A model generated the notes under the pieces. The model did no database searches. It saw only the letters and a list, made by a program, of their open reading frames with translations, and had not been told where the DNA came from. From assembly GCA_964580235.1 (NCBI GenBank), contig CAZOJY010000001.1, forward strand, positions 46,665 to 110,664: a DNA stretch of 64,000 bases, written 5' to 3'. The position numbers and the translations under genes are program-made. Positions 35,968-44,853 of this stretch are shown here, piece by piece (the first letter of the stretch is position 1; the number at the start of each line of letters is the position of its first letter). Source of the DNA: G020348385 sp964580235. Its GTDB lineage: Bacteria; Acidobacteriota; Aminicenantia; Aminicenantales; Aminicenantaceae.

Positions 35968-36625
35968 TCAAAGCCTCCGCGATTTTCATGTCGTCCTCTG
36001 TCGTGATCTTAATGTTCCTCCGGTCTCCGGGAATGACAAAGACGTCCTTTCCTGTTCTCTCCACAAGAGAGGCCTCATCCGTTCCACTAAAACCGTCGCG
36101 AATCGCGAGGACAAAAGCTTCCTTGAGCAGGTTGTAAGAATAGCCCTGAGGTGTTTGGGTTCTGAACAGATGACGTCTATCTTCCGACCGGAAAACTTTT
36201 TGTGCCTCTACGCGTTTAATCGTGTCATCCACAGGGATAACCGGAACCACGGCCCCTTTTTTCCTTGCGGCTTTGACAATCCTTTCGATTAAATTTTCCC
36301 CGACCAGAGGCCGCGCACCGTCATGAACGAGAATGATTCCTGTTTCCCCGGCGTTCACGCTGCTCAATCCCGAGTAAACAGAATCCTGCCTTTTCTCTCC
36401 CCCTCTGGCTATGGATGAAATCTTCCGGTACCGGTGAAGATATTCATCCCCGGATTGGTTTTTTCCTAAAACAAGGACAATGTTATCGACCGCCCCATGT
36501 TTTTCAAATGTTTCCAAACTCCAGTCCAGGACCGTTTTTCCCTTTAAAAAAACAAACTGTTTGGCTGTACCAAACCGTCTTCCCTCTCCTGCGGCAACGA
36601 TAATCGCAGAAACCCTGTCCATCAA
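35957..36625 (-). CDS. ispD: 2-C-methyl-D-erythritol 4-phosphate cytidylyltransferase
   Basis: Adds CMP to MEP using CTP. The 222 aa protein has AIIVAAGEGRRFGTAKQF, GGEKRQDSVYSGL, VHDGARPLV, VPVIPVDDTIK, RTQTPQGYSYNLL and TDEASLVERTG. It overlaps ispF by 11 bp and the PIN-TRAM gene by ATGA, the same order (PIN-TRAM, ispD, ispF) seen in many Firmicutes and other phyla. Confidence 0.96.
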   Translation of the reverse strand: MMDRVSAIIVAAGEGRRFGTAKQFVFLKGKTVLDWSLETFEKHGAVDNIVLVLGKNQSGDEYLHRYRKISSIARGGEKRQDSVYSGLSSVNAGETGIILVHDGARPLVGENLIERIVKAARKKGAVVPVIPVDDTIKRVEAQKVFRSEDRRHLFRTQTPQGYSYNLLKEAFVLAIRDGFSGTDEASLVERTGKDVFVIPGDRRNIKITTEDDMKIAEALIED

Positions 36626-37620
36626 CCTTCTTCTTGGTTGTAACGCCCAAAGATCATTTTTCCCACGGTTGTCTGGAGAACAGAGGTCACGGTAATCTCA
36701 ACATTTTGCCCGATCATCTTTCTGGAGTTATCCACGACAACCATTGTTCCATCATCCAAATAGGCCACTCCCTGATCCTTTTCTTTCCCCTCTTTAAGAA
36801 TAAACACATTGATCATCTCGCCAGGGAGCACAACCGGTTTTAAAGCATTGGCCAGTTCGTTGATGTTGAGAACCGCAACTCCTTGAAGCTGGGCAATCTT
36901 GTTCAGGTTAAAATCATTGGTGATGATCTTTGCATCCATGTATTTAGCCAATTCGATCAGTTTGGAATCGACATCCTTGATTTCAGGAAAATCCACTTCG
37001 GTTATCACGACTGAAGCCATAGAAGACTTTTGGAGTTGATCCAGAACATCCAACCCCCGCCTTCCTCTTTGCCTCTTGACGCTATCAGCGGAATCGGCCA
37101 CAAGCTGCAGCTCTTTGAGGATAAACTGGGGGACTATCAAATCTCCATCGATAAATGCCGTGTCACAAATATCGGATATCCGGCCATCGATGATCACGCT
37201 GGTATCCAGGATCTTGCTGCTGCTCCCTGTGCTTTCCTCTTTAAAAAAGCTGGAAAGGTAGGTAGGATCAAGCCATTCATACTTTCGTGTGCCGACCAGG
37301 AATCCAATATAAGGCATGACAACGAGAAAAAATATTTTGATGAATGAAGTGGTCGCATCCTCCTGGGCGATACTCTGGTAGATTGCCCCAAGACCCCAGC
37401 CTATTAACACACCGGCAAACGTCCCGAGCGTGCTGCTCCAAATGACCTTAAACTGACTCTTTCTGATCCGCGTCTCCAAATAAATGATCAGCAGACTCAG
37501 GAAAAAGCCAGCCAGGATGCCATAATAGCGGGAAATTTGAAAGGGGGGGAAAAAGTATCCAGCCGCCGATATTATGGCAACAAAAAGTAAACGAAATACT
37601 AAAACGCCCATTTTTCTCAT
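36622..37620 (-). CDS. Membrane PIN-TRAM domain protein (YacL-like)
   Basis: A 332 aa protein with about four N-terminal TM helices (residues 1-110), a PIN nuclease-like domain (KILDTSVIIDGRISDI, FILKELQLVADSAD, RGRRGLDVLDQL, AKIITNDFNLNKIAQLQG with the acidic cluster) and a C-terminal TRAM domain (GEMINVFILKEGKEKDQGVAYLDDGTMVVVD). YacL homologues are widespread beside ispD; their function is not settled, with RNA cleavage suggested. It overlaps ispD by ATGA and follows radA by 15 bp. Confidence 0.9.
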   Translation of the reverse strand: MRKMGVLVFRLLFVAIISAAGYFFPPFQISRYYGILAGFFLSLLIIYLETRIRKSQFKVIWSSTLGTFAGVLIGWGLGAIYQSIAQEDATTSFIKIFFLVVMPYIGFLVGTRKYEWLDPTYLSSFFKEESTGSSSKILDTSVIIDGRISDICDTAFIDGDLIVPQFILKELQLVADSADSVKRQRGRRGLDVLDQLQKSSMASVVITEVDFPEIKDVDSKLIELAKYMDAKIITNDFNLNKIAQLQGVAVLNINELANALKPVVLPGEMINVFILKEGKEKDQGVAYLDDGTMVVVDNSRKMIGQNVEITVTSVLQTTVGKMIFGRYNQEEG

Positions 37621-37635
37621 CCTTTATGATAAATA

Positions 37636-38991
37636 TTAAAATATAATGCTAGATGCTTCCTTAATACTGTCTACCCCTGCCAAATCAACACCGGAAACAT
37701 TGTTTTTCTCTATCTGCAAGAAATTTCCTTTGGGAAGGATAATCCTGTTAAAGCCCAGGGAAACAGCTTCTTTGATCCTGGCTAAAGGCTGGCTGACAGA
37801 GCGAACCTCCCCGCTCAACCCGACTTCACCAAACAGGGCAAAATCCGGTGGGACAGCCTTGTTTTTCAAACAGGAAACAACGGCCATGATAGCGGCCAAA
37901 TCCACGGCCGGCTCATCCAGGGCCAATCCTCCCGCCACATTCAAATAAATATCCTCTCCGGCAAACCCAAATCCCAGCTTTCTCTCGATAACGGCCAGCA
38001 ACATGGCAGTACGGAAATGATCGAGCCCTAGGGTCATTCTCCTTGGATTCCCGGAAAAAAGGGTGGGAGAAACCAGGGCCTGGATCTCAGCCAGCAGAGG
38101 CCGTGATCCTTTGATTGTGCAGACCACCACGCTTCCGGTTTCATCCTTGGGTCTTTCTTTTAGAAAAAACGCCGACGGGTTGGAAATGGCTTGAAGCCCT
38201 TGAGCTCCCATTTCAAATATCGCCAGCTCTGAAACGGGGCCGAATCTATTCTTCAGAGCCCGCAAAACCCGGTGGCTGTGATCTCTTTCTCCCTCAAAAT
38301 AAAGCACAACGTCCACCATATGCTCCATAGATTTAGGGCCGGCCAGCGACCCCTCTTTGGTTATATGCCCTATCAGGAAGGAGGGAATTTGGTTCTTTTT
38401 GGCAAAGCGGAATACCTGATTAGTAACTTCTCTCACCTGGCTGATAGTTCCGGGACTTGAGGAAAGCTTTGCAGAATAGATGGTCTGGACGGAATCCATC
38501 ACAAAAACCTGGGGCTTTAGCTTTTCAGCTTGGGAAATAATTCTCTCAAGATTCGTCTCTGCCAAAAGATAAAGATCACCGTCTGAGATTCCCAGGCGCT
38601 CCCCTCGCAGTTTGATTTGTTCAAGGGATTCTTCGCCTGAAACATACAGCACCCTTTCCTCTTTTAAACAAAAATCTCGGCTCACTTGGAGAAGCAGGGT
38701 AGATTTGCCTATTCCCGGTTCCCCGCCGATTAAGACCAGCGAGCCCAAGACAATCCCTCCGCCCAGGACACGGTCCAGCTCTTCAATTCCTGTTTCTGCC
38801 CTCTTTTTTTTCGCTCCTTTGATCTTTTTGTAAAGGACAGGTGCAGAAGGGGAAAACGAATATTCGGCCTGGATTTCCTCTGCAATCTCCTCGATCATGG
38901 TGTTCCACTCTCCACAAGCGGGACACCGGCCAAGCCATTTGGGTGAATTGGCTCCACAATTTTGACAAATAAAAACGGCTTTATTCTTCAT
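37636..38991 (-). CDS. radA: DNA repair protein RadA (Sms)
   Basis: RecA-like helicase promoting branch migration in recombination. About 451 aa: an N-terminal zinc finger (CQNCGANSPKWLGRCPACGEW), a RecA-type core with Walker A GGEPGIGKSTLLLQ and the RadA motif LKNRFG, and a C-terminal Lon-protease-like domain (NPRRMTLGLDHFR...NVAGGLALDEPAVDLA). The ATG overlaps the mlaD stop (TGATG). Confidence 0.96.
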   Translation of the reverse strand: MKNKAVFICQNCGANSPKWLGRCPACGEWNTMIEEIAEEIQAEYSFSPSAPVLYKKIKGAKKKRAETGIEELDRVLGGGIVLGSLVLIGGEPGIGKSTLLLQVSRDFCLKEERVLYVSGEESLEQIKLRGERLGISDGDLYLLAETNLERIISQAEKLKPQVFVMDSVQTIYSAKLSSSPGTISQVREVTNQVFRFAKKNQIPSFLIGHITKEGSLAGPKSMEHMVDVVLYFEGERDHSHRVLRALKNRFGPVSELAIFEMGAQGLQAISNPSAFFLKERPKDETGSVVVCTIKGSRPLLAEIQALVSPTLFSGNPRRMTLGLDHFRTAMLLAVIERKLGFGFAGEDIYLNVAGGLALDEPAVDLAAIMAVVSCLKNKAVPPDFALFGEVGLSGEVRSVSQPLARIKEAVSLGFNRIILPKGNFLQIEKNNVSGVDLAGVDSIKEASSIIF

Positions 38992-40364
38992 CAAAATCCA
39001 AGCCTCATTCCCAAGTAAAATTCTCTGCTTTTAGACAATGTAAAATCATTTAACCCAAAGAGAATGTGAATATACCGGGAGGCCACCAGGCTGGTCCAAG
39101 CCCTGAACTGGGGGCGTGGACTGCGGTTGAAGTCAAACCCCTCAAGCGTGAATATCACTCGGTCTTTGAATGCATATAAATCCAAACCAACGCCAAATTT
39201 AGATTCAATGATCCCAGCCCGGGGGGAAAAAACGCCCCAGCGGATTCCTCCCTGAGCGGAATACGTGAATTTATTCTGCCAGGGGTCCCGTATGACTTGA
39301 GCAAGCAAAAACTTATCAGAAGACGGCCAAAATCCGAAAGAAAGCGTTCCTCTGAACAATTCGCTCGTAGCAAAATACTCGGCTTTTAATCCCATGTCTA
39401 ACCGCAGGGATGATACGGGGGCAATGATGTCTTGAACTTTGTTTATTGTTTTATCCGTCTTTTCGTACAGGTCCTGATTCTCTATGAGTTTTCCCAGTGT
39501 CCCTTTTCCTTTGTTTATCTTTTCCAGAGATTCGTTCAATGTTTTTAGCGCTTCATCCATCTTGGATATCAAGTCTTTGATCCCCTCTAAATTTTCCTTC
39601 AGGCTTCCGCTGTTCTCCTCGACCGTGTTCTTCAGGAGAAGGATGAGTTCATCTAGATTCTGTGAGAGGGCTGCGACGTTTTGATCAAAGTTATCTATCG
39701 CCTGAGCGGATTTCTCAAGGCTTTGAGTGAGAAGTGGCTTGTTTTCACTAAAAAATTCATTCAGCTCCGCAGATACCGACGACAGATTTTGGAGAATTTC
39801 CTTTATGTTTACACGGGCTTCGCCCTCGCCCAGCAAATCTCTCAATGCTTTACTCGTATTTTTGATGTCGTCACCGACAGAAGACAGAATCATCCCCAAT
39901 TGATCGAAACTAACCGGGGGGAGACTTCCGATTGTTCCTGCAGGTTGTACGAAGGCTTCCTCCTCACCTGGCACGATTTCGATATATTTTTCTCCTAGAA
40001 GTCCGAGTGAAGCCAGGGTGGCTTTTGAATCCCGGCTGATCTTAACTTCCGGACTGATGTCCATGGTTACCTCTGCCCGGTTGCCCTTGAGGCTGATGGC
40101 TTCAACGGCCCCTACCTTCACGCCTGCCATGCGGACGACGGTCTTTTTTTCCAAACCGGCCACTGTGTCAAAATGGGTAATCAGGGTATATCCTTTCCTC
40201 TTGAACAGCGTGCTAAAATCTCCTACCACAAAGATGAACAACGCAAGAATGGCCAGGCCGACAGCCAGGAATAAACCGATTTTAATTTCCCGACGGACTG
40301 TCCTTATATTGCCTTCATCCAAACAACCCGGATCCTGATTCTTCTTTTGTTTAAATATACCCAT
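38991..40364 (-). CDS. mlaD: MCE/MlaD-family lipid-transport protein with barrel-like C terminus
   Basis: Periplasmic component of an Mla-type phospholipid transporter, 457 aa and much longer than E. coli MlaD (183 aa). Order: cytoplasmic tail, one TM (about 29-47, GLFLAVGLAILALFIFVVG), MCE domain (about 58-136: DTVAGLEKKTVVRMAGVKVG, LLGEKYIEIVPG), a long helical or coiled region (about 150-325, amphipathic Leu/Asn/Glu repeats) and a C-terminal part (330-457) of short alternating strands ending with the aromatic LGMRLGF. The last part looks like an outer-membrane barrel, a region not found in MlaD. It follows mlaF by 36 bp. Confidence 0.87.
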   Translation of the reverse strand: MGIFKQKKNQDPGCLDEGNIRTVRREIKIGLFLAVGLAILALFIFVVGDFSTLFKRKGYTLITHFDTVAGLEKKTVVRMAGVKVGAVEAISLKGNRAEVTMDISPEVKISRDSKATLASLGLLGEKYIEIVPGEEEAFVQPAGTIGSLPPVSFDQLGMILSSVGDDIKNTSKALRDLLGEGEARVNIKEILQNLSSVSAELNEFFSENKPLLTQSLEKSAQAIDNFDQNVAALSQNLDELILLLKNTVEENSGSLKENLEGIKDLISKMDEALKTLNESLEKINKGKGTLGKLIENQDLYEKTDKTINKVQDIIAPVSSLRLDMGLKAEYFATSELFRGTLSFGFWPSSDKFLLAQVIRDPWQNKFTYSAQGGIRWGVFSPRAGIIESKFGVGLDLYAFKDRVIFTLEGFDFNRSPRPQFRAWTSLVASRYIHILFGLNDFTLSKSREFYLGMRLGF

Positions 40365-40400
40365 TTAAATTTCTCTTATTTTAAAACCTCTCTCCACATT

Positions 40401-41150
40401 CTACCAGTTTTCTATCGGTCCTTCAGCTGCTCCTGTGGTGAATTGTTGGATAATGGGATTTTCAGAATTTTTAATTTCTTTGGGGGGGCCGGCAGCAATG
40501 ATCTTTCCTTGATAAAGCATGGCAATCCGGTCCGCTACTTTGTACGTGCTGACCATGTCGTGTGTTATAACGATAGAAGTCATTTTCAGGGCTTCTTTCA
40601 TCTGTATTATTAAATCGTTTATTGCATCAGCTCGAATCGGGTCTATACCTGTGGAAGGTTCATCATACAGAATAATTTCGGGCTGAAAGGCAATCGCCCG
40701 GGCTAAACCAACCCTTTTCCTCATTCCTCCACTCAATTCATAGGGCATCAGGCTTTCAATTCCCTTCAAGCCCACGCGATGGAGCGACTGGATGGCCATT
40801 TTTTTTATTTGCTCATAGGAATAATCTGAATATCTCTCCAGGCCGAAGCTGACATTCTGTAAGACAGTCAAAGAATCAAACAGCGCCGCCCCTTGAAAAA
40901 GCATACCAAACTTGCGCCGGACTTCGTAGCGTTTGTCTTCACTCAAACATGTGATTTCCTCTCCATCCACATAGATCTCTCCCTTATCTGGCGTGATGAG
41001 GCCGATCAAGTGTTTGATTAAGATGCTTTTTCCAGAACCGCTCTGCCCAATGATAACCAAGGTCTCGCCTCTTTCGACATCCAGGTTTATCCCCTGCAGG
41101 ACTTTTTTTTCTCCAAAGGATTTATGCAAGTTAACAATTCGAATCATCAT
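40401..41150 (-). CDS. mlaF: MlaF-type ABC transporter ATP-binding protein
   Basis: ATPase that powers the MCE lipid transporter. About 249 aa with Walker A GQSGSGKSILIKH, Q-loop in LFQGAALFDSLTV, signature LSGGMRKRVGLARAI, Walker B EIILYDEPSTGIDP and H-loop VITHDM. Tandem ATGs at 41150 and 41147 follow the mlaE stop, which overlaps them. Genes for MlaE and MlaD flank it; mlaB and mlaC were not seen. Confidence 0.94.
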   Translation of the reverse strand: MMIRIVNLHKSFGEKKVLQGINLDVERGETLVIIGQSGSGKSILIKHLIGLITPDKGEIYVDGEEITCLSEDKRYEVRRKFGMLFQGAALFDSLTVLQNVSFGLERYSDYSYEQIKKMAIQSLHRVGLKGIESLMPYELSGGMRKRVGLARAIAFQPEIILYDEPSTGIDPIRADAINDLIIQMKEALKMTSIVITHDMVSTYKVADRIAMLYQGKIIAAGPPKEIKNSENPIIQQFTTGAAEGPIENW

Positions 41151-41932
41151 CACAAATCTGCCGGCAACGCCTTACTGAGAAAAAAGTTAAATATCAGGAC
41201 AAGAATGCTGGAAATAACCACGGCCCGGGTCGTCGCCCTGCCTACACCCGCCGCACCGGCTTCGGTTTTCAGGCCTTGCCAGCACCCGATGATAGCAATG
41301 ATACCCCCAAAAAAAGCTGCCTTAATCAAACCACTTCCCACATCCCAAAATTGCATATAAAGCAGCGTGTTTCTTATGTATATATACCGGTTCACACCCA
41401 TGGCAAAAACGTTATAGAAATAGCCTCCCAATATGCCGATGATATCTCCATAAAGGGTCAGGCAAGGGAGCATGACAATACAGGCCAAAGTCCGCGGCAC
41501 CACGAGATAACGAATAGGATCAGCCCCCAGGCTGACAAGGGCATCGATTTGTTCAGTAATCCGCATGGTTCCTATTTCGGCCGCCATCGAAGATCCCACC
41601 CTTCCGGAGACCATCAGACCCACCAGGATTGGAATCAACTCTTTTGAAAGGCCCAAAGAAATAATCGGACCTCCGTAAGCCTCTGATCCGGGACCGATGT
41701 AACGATGGAATCCGACATATGTCTGGAGTCCAAAAACGAGCCCCCCAAAAGCAGCGGTGAGCGAAACGACAGGGAGGGATCGGACACCAACTTCTTCGAG
41801 CTGACGGATAAAATTCCTCCTCTCCCAAGGATTTGAGAACATTCTTTTCAACGTCTGTCCGAGAAGAATGCCCACTTCTCCGATCTGCTGCAAGAAAAAA
41901 AATATAATCCCTTGTTTTTGATGAGGACGCAT
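41150..41932 (-). CDS. mlaE: MlaE-type ABC transporter permease
   Basis: Inner-membrane permease of the MCE system. From the ATG at 41932 it has 260 aa with about five hydrophobic helices and the family core FGLQTYVGFHRYIGPG, LSKELIPILVGLMVSGRVGSSMAAEIGTMRITEQIDAL, then PRTLACIVMLPCLTLYGDIIG and a C-terminal GVGRATTRAVVISSI. The ATG lies 1 bp after the dnaB stop. Directionality of lipid flow is debated in the family and cannot be read here. Confidence 0.94.
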   Translation of the reverse strand: MRPHQKQGIIFFFLQQIGEVGILLGQTLKRMFSNPWERRNFIRQLEEVGVRSLPVVSLTAAFGGLVFGLQTYVGFHRYIGPGSEAYGGPIISLGLSKELIPILVGLMVSGRVGSSMAAEIGTMRITEQIDALVSLGADPIRYLVVPRTLACIVMLPCLTLYGDIIGILGGYFYNVFAMGVNRYIYIRNTLLYMQFWDVGSGLIKAAFFGGIIAIIGCWQGLKTEAGAAGVGRATTRAVVISSILVLIFNFFLSKALPADL

Positions 41933-41933
41933 T

Positions 41934-43289
41934 TTATGCTTCGAAAGCCTGGAATTCCATATCAGCAAATCGTGCATACTCCCGGATAAAGGCCAGCTTG
42001 ATCATTCCTGTAGGGCCGTTTCGCTGTTTGGCCACATTGACCTTGGCAAGTCCTCTGAGGTTTTCATCTTCGGGACGATAAAATTCCGGCCGATAGATAA
42101 ATATGACAACATCGGCATCCTGTTCGATCGCGCCCGATTCTCTCAGATCAGATAGCTGCGGCAGGGGTTCACGACGGCCTTTTTCAGGAGCCCGGCTCAA
42201 CTGGGAAATGCCGACGACCGGGAGCTGGAGTTCTTTGGCCAGCTCCTTCAAAGAGCGCGATATATAGGATATTTCCTGGGTCCTGTTTTCAAACCGGCTG
42301 CCTGGACGCATGAGCTGCATATAATCGAGAAAAACCAGGTCAAGGTTATGCTCCATCTTCAAACGCCTCGCTTTGGCTTTCATCTCCATCACGGAAAGAG
42401 AAGCGGTTTCATCAATAAATATTTTGGCTTTGGCCAGCTCCTCTGCACTCAGTTTGAGTCTTTCGAACTCTCGCTCTCCGATAAAACCGGTCCTTACTTT
42501 TTTTATGTCGAGCTGGGCATCAGCGCACATCAAGCGTATGGCAATCTGCTCTTTAGCCATCTCAAGAGAAAAAAATCCCACCGAAAAATCTGTCCGGAGG
42601 CCGATATGCAGCGACGTGTTCAAACAAAGGGCTGTTTTTCCCATCGAGGGTCGTCCGGCCACAACGATGAATTCAGAATTGTGGTAACCAGACGTTAGGC
42701 TGTCCAGATCTCGGAATCCGGTAGGTATGCCGGTCACCGCATCCTGTCTGGTTCGAAGAGAATCTATCACGTCGAGTGCGGGCTCAGTCAGGGCGCCAAC
42801 AGGGATAAAGCCAGGCTTGATTCTTTGCTCCGCGACTTCGATGATGGAGGCTTGTGCCTCATCCAGAAGCTGGTCCGCGTCCTCTCTCTGTTCATAACTT
42901 GAAGAAATGATCTTGGCAGAAGAAAGGATAAGACGTCTCAGGAGGGCTTTTTCTTTGATGATCTGGGCATAGTATTCGACATTCAGGCTTTTGGGCACAC
43001 CGTCCATAAGGGAAGAAAGATAGGAGGCTCCTCCAATTTCGTCCAAGTCACCGGACTTTTTTAGTTCTTCGCTTAAAGAAAGCAAGTCCACTGGAAGGCC
43101 TCTATCCACCAACTGGGCTATTTTCTCCAGAATCTTCCGGTTCCCATCTTTGTAAAAATCCTCGATGGAGAGGATGGACAAAACGACATTGAGATTTTTG
43201 TTATTGATCAGGATTCCCCCCAAAACGGTCTTTTCCGCTTCCTGACTGTGAGGGGGTGTCTTTTTCAAAAACATCAAGTCGAGTTCCAT
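41934..43289 (-). CDS. dnaB: Replicative DNA helicase
   Basis: Hexameric 5'-3' helicase of the replication fork. The 451 aa protein has the N-terminal domain (PPHSQEAEKTVLGGILINNKN), linker and RecA-like domain with Walker A VVAGRPSMGKTALCLN, DLVFLDYMQLM (Walker B) and QLSRAPEKGRREPLPQLSDLRESGAIEQDADVVIFI. No intein is present. It follows rplI by 15 bp, the rpsF-rpsR-rplI-dnaB order common across phyla. Confidence 0.96.
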   Translation of the reverse strand: MELDLMFLKKTPPHSQEAEKTVLGGILINNKNLNVVLSILSIEDFYKDGNRKILEKIAQLVDRGLPVDLLSLSEELKKSGDLDEIGGASYLSSLMDGVPKSLNVEYYAQIIKEKALLRRLILSSAKIISSSYEQREDADQLLDEAQASIIEVAEQRIKPGFIPVGALTEPALDVIDSLRTRQDAVTGIPTGFRDLDSLTSGYHNSEFIVVAGRPSMGKTALCLNTSLHIGLRTDFSVGFFSLEMAKEQIAIRLMCADAQLDIKKVRTGFIGEREFERLKLSAEELAKAKIFIDETASLSVMEMKAKARRLKMEHNLDLVFLDYMQLMRPGSRFENRTQEISYISRSLKELAKELQLPVVGISQLSRAPEKGRREPLPQLSDLRESGAIEQDADVVIFIYRPEFYRPEDENLRGLAKVNVAKQRNGPTGMIKLAFIREYARFADMEFQAFEA

Positions 43290-43304
43290 CTTCCTCTTTC
43301 CTTG

Positions 43305-43952
43305 TCAATCCTTTTTGGCTTCTTCTGTATTATCTTTGTTCGATTCCTCACGCTTTTTTTTGGAGGCCTCTTGCTTTTTTACTTTTGACTCCTCCATCTT
43401 TTTCTCCGGGAGTTCTTGTTTCGTCTCGACATGGTCTTTCACTTCCTCTGCACTCCCTTCCTCTTTTTGCCCATCCTGGGAAGTCTGTTCCTTTTCCTCT
43501 TCTTCAGCCCCCTCTTTTTTCACTTCGATCTTTATTTCTGCCCGTTCATCATGGAATACCTTAACCGGTACGGTGTAGTTTCCCAGACGTTTAATCGGTT
43601 CAGCAAGCAATATCTTCTTCTTATCAATTTCCATCCCAAGCTTATCCAAAGCCTCTTTGATATCCGCCGTGCTGACAGACCCGAAAATCACATCCTTATC
43701 TCCGGCTTTTCTCTCAAAAGATAGAGACGTCTGGTTGAGCCGATCGATCACGCTTTGATAGGATTTAAACTCCTGTTCCAGCTTCTTCCGCAAAACCTTT
43801 TGCTCCATTTCGATCATCTTCATGTTAGATAGGGTCACTTCAAGAGCCAGTTTTCTTGGAATAAGATAGTTCCTCCCGTAGCCGGCGGAAATTTCGAGGA
43901 TATCCCCTCTTTTTCCCAGATTTTCAATATTTTCCTTCAAGATTATCTTCAT
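43305..43952 (-). CDS. rplI: 50S ribosomal protein L9 with charged C-terminal extension
   Basis: Large-subunit protein that limits frameshifting and bypassing. From MKIILKENIENLGKRGDILE it has 215 aa; the first about 148 match L9 (N domain AGYGRNYLIPRKLALEVT, linker helix, C domain ending PVKVFHDERAEIKIEVKKE). About 67 further residues are almost purely Glu/Lys/Gln/Ser. The upstream extension to 44039 overlaps rpsR and is rejected. The gene starts 5 bp after rpsR. Confidence 0.94.
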   Translation of the reverse strand: MKIILKENIENLGKRGDILEISAGYGRNYLIPRKLALEVTLSNMKMIEMEQKVLRKKLEQEFKSYQSVIDRLNQTSLSFERKAGDKDVIFGSVSTADIKEALDKLGMEIDKKKILLAEPIKRLGNYTVPVKVFHDERAEIKIEVKKEGAEEEEKEQTSQDGQKEEGSAEEVKDHVETKQELPEKKMEESKVKKQEASKKKREESNKDNTEEAKKD

Positions 43953-43957
43953 CTTTG

Positions 43958-44212
43958 TCAGTCCTCGATATACGGGAGTAATGCCAGCAAACGGGCTCTT
44001 TTTATGGCCGTTGAAAGTTTTCGCTGATGGAAAGAACAAGTGCCCGTCACGCGCCTGGGGGCAATCTTTCCTCTTTCAGGGACAAATCTCTTTAGAATAT
44101 CCACATTCTTGTAGTCGATGTCCTTGATGTTTCTTTCACAAAAACGGCAATATTTTCGTTTCGGCGGAAAGTATCTCCGGTAAGAGCTTCTCTCTCTTTG
44201 TTCTCTTGCCAT
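43958..44212 (-). CDS. rpsR: 30S ribosomal protein S18
   Basis: Small-subunit protein that binds 16S rRNA with S6. The 84 aa protein has the S18 core [50 protein letters not shown] and a zinc-ligand pattern YCRFCERN with a later Cys and His (TCSFHQ), i.e. the Cys-containing (C+) form. It is 2 bp after rpsF. Confidence 0.96.
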   Translation of the reverse strand: MAREQRERSSYRRYFPPKRKYCRFCERNIKDIDYKNVDILKRFVPERGKIAPRRVTGTCSFHQRKLSTAIKRARLLALLPYIED

Positions 44213-44214
44213 CT

Positions 44215-44664
44215 TTATTTCTCCTCGGTCAAATTTTCGGTTTCACGTTTTTTCTCTTCAAGCGGCTCTTCCTTTTTTTCTACTGCTGCTTTAACTTTTT
44301 CTTTTATCAGCTTGGATTTTTCTCTTCTTACGGCTTTTTCTCTTCTTACGGCTTTTGCTTTTTTCCTCGGGCGGGTTTGTGTTGCTTTTTTTAGCGTCAA
44401 ATACCGGATGACCGCTTCGGTTTGCCGGAACCGCCGTTGGAGTTCTTGGGGAACATCCGGCTCTCCTTCGTAGTGGAAAAAGACATAAACTGCTTCATCC
44501 AGATTATTGATGGGATAGGACAACTTTCTTTTCCCCCACTTTTCGATGTTGACCATTTTCCCTTTTTTCTTTTTCACTACCTCCGCCATTTTTTCGATAA
44601 GGTTTTCCCTCTCTTCTTCTTCAAACTTAGGGGTGATGAGGAAGGCTGTTTCGTACAGTTTCAT
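44215..44664 (-). CDS. rpsF: 30S ribosomal protein S6 with charged C-terminal extension
   Basis: Small-subunit protein that partners S18. The 149 aa protein has the S6 ferredoxin-like fold in residues 1-95 ([65 protein letters not shown]) followed by about 55 basic and acidic residues including the perfect repeat [12 protein letters not shown]. The ribosome site AAGGAGG lies 5 nt before the ATG. Its leader contains a hairpin that can mask that site. It starts the rpsF-rpsR-rplI-dnaB unit. Confidence 0.95.
   Translation of the reverse strand: MKLYETAFLITPKFEEEERENLIEKMAEVVKKKKGKMVNIEKWGKRKLSYPINNLDEAVYVFFHYEGEPDVPQELQRRFRQTEAVIRYLTLKKATQTRPRKKAKAVRREKAVRREKSKLIKEKVKAAVEKKEEPLEEKKRETENLTEEK
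44317..44352. repeat. Two perfect tandem copies of an 18-bp unit inside rpsF
   Basis: The 18-mer tttttctcttcttacggc occurs at 44317-44334 and 44335-44352. On the coding strand it encodes two copies of KAVRRE in the S6 tail. It looks like a recent in-frame slippage duplication. Confidence 0.9.
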
Positions 44665-44669
44665 AAATT

Positions 44670-44717
44670 CCTCCTTACGGATTTAAAGCTCCTTCCTTTG
44701 CAGAAGGAACAAGGAGC
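44670..44717 (-). promoter_or_regulatory. rpsF leader hairpin with possible Shine-Dalgarno switch
   Basis: On the transcript, GCUCCUU (44717-44711) pairs perfectly with AAGGAGC (44694-44688), with an inner CCUU/AAGG stem. The rpsF ribosome site AAGGAGG (44676-44670) shares six bases with the 3' arm, so the same 5' arm could instead sequester it. This would give a mutually exclusive on/off fold, plausible for autoregulation by S6:S18, though the known CCG-bulge motif is not evident. Confidence 0.4.
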
Positions 44718-44747
44718 ATTTTTAGCGCCCGTTCAAGACAATACAAC

Positions 44748-44776
44748 AGGATAGTATATAATTCTTTTAATGTCCA
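44748..44776 (-). promoter_or_regulatory. Putative promoter of the rpsF operon
   Basis: On the minus strand TGGACA (44776-44771), 17 bp, TATCCT (44753-44748). The leader from here to the rpsF ATG would be about 75-80 nt and includes the hairpin at 44688-44717. The pth-rpsF gap (44665-44853) has no other gene. Confidence 0.5.
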
Positions 44777-44853
44777 TTCTTTTATCCAGAATCACGCATA
44801 AAAAAGGCTGATCCTTTTCTTCATTTTTTTTAAAATTTTTCATATTCTCTATT

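Noticed and set aside
44317..44352. Short tandem repeat as CRISPR or regulatory array
   Set aside because: Only two contiguous copies, in frame, inside rpsF; a coding duplication.
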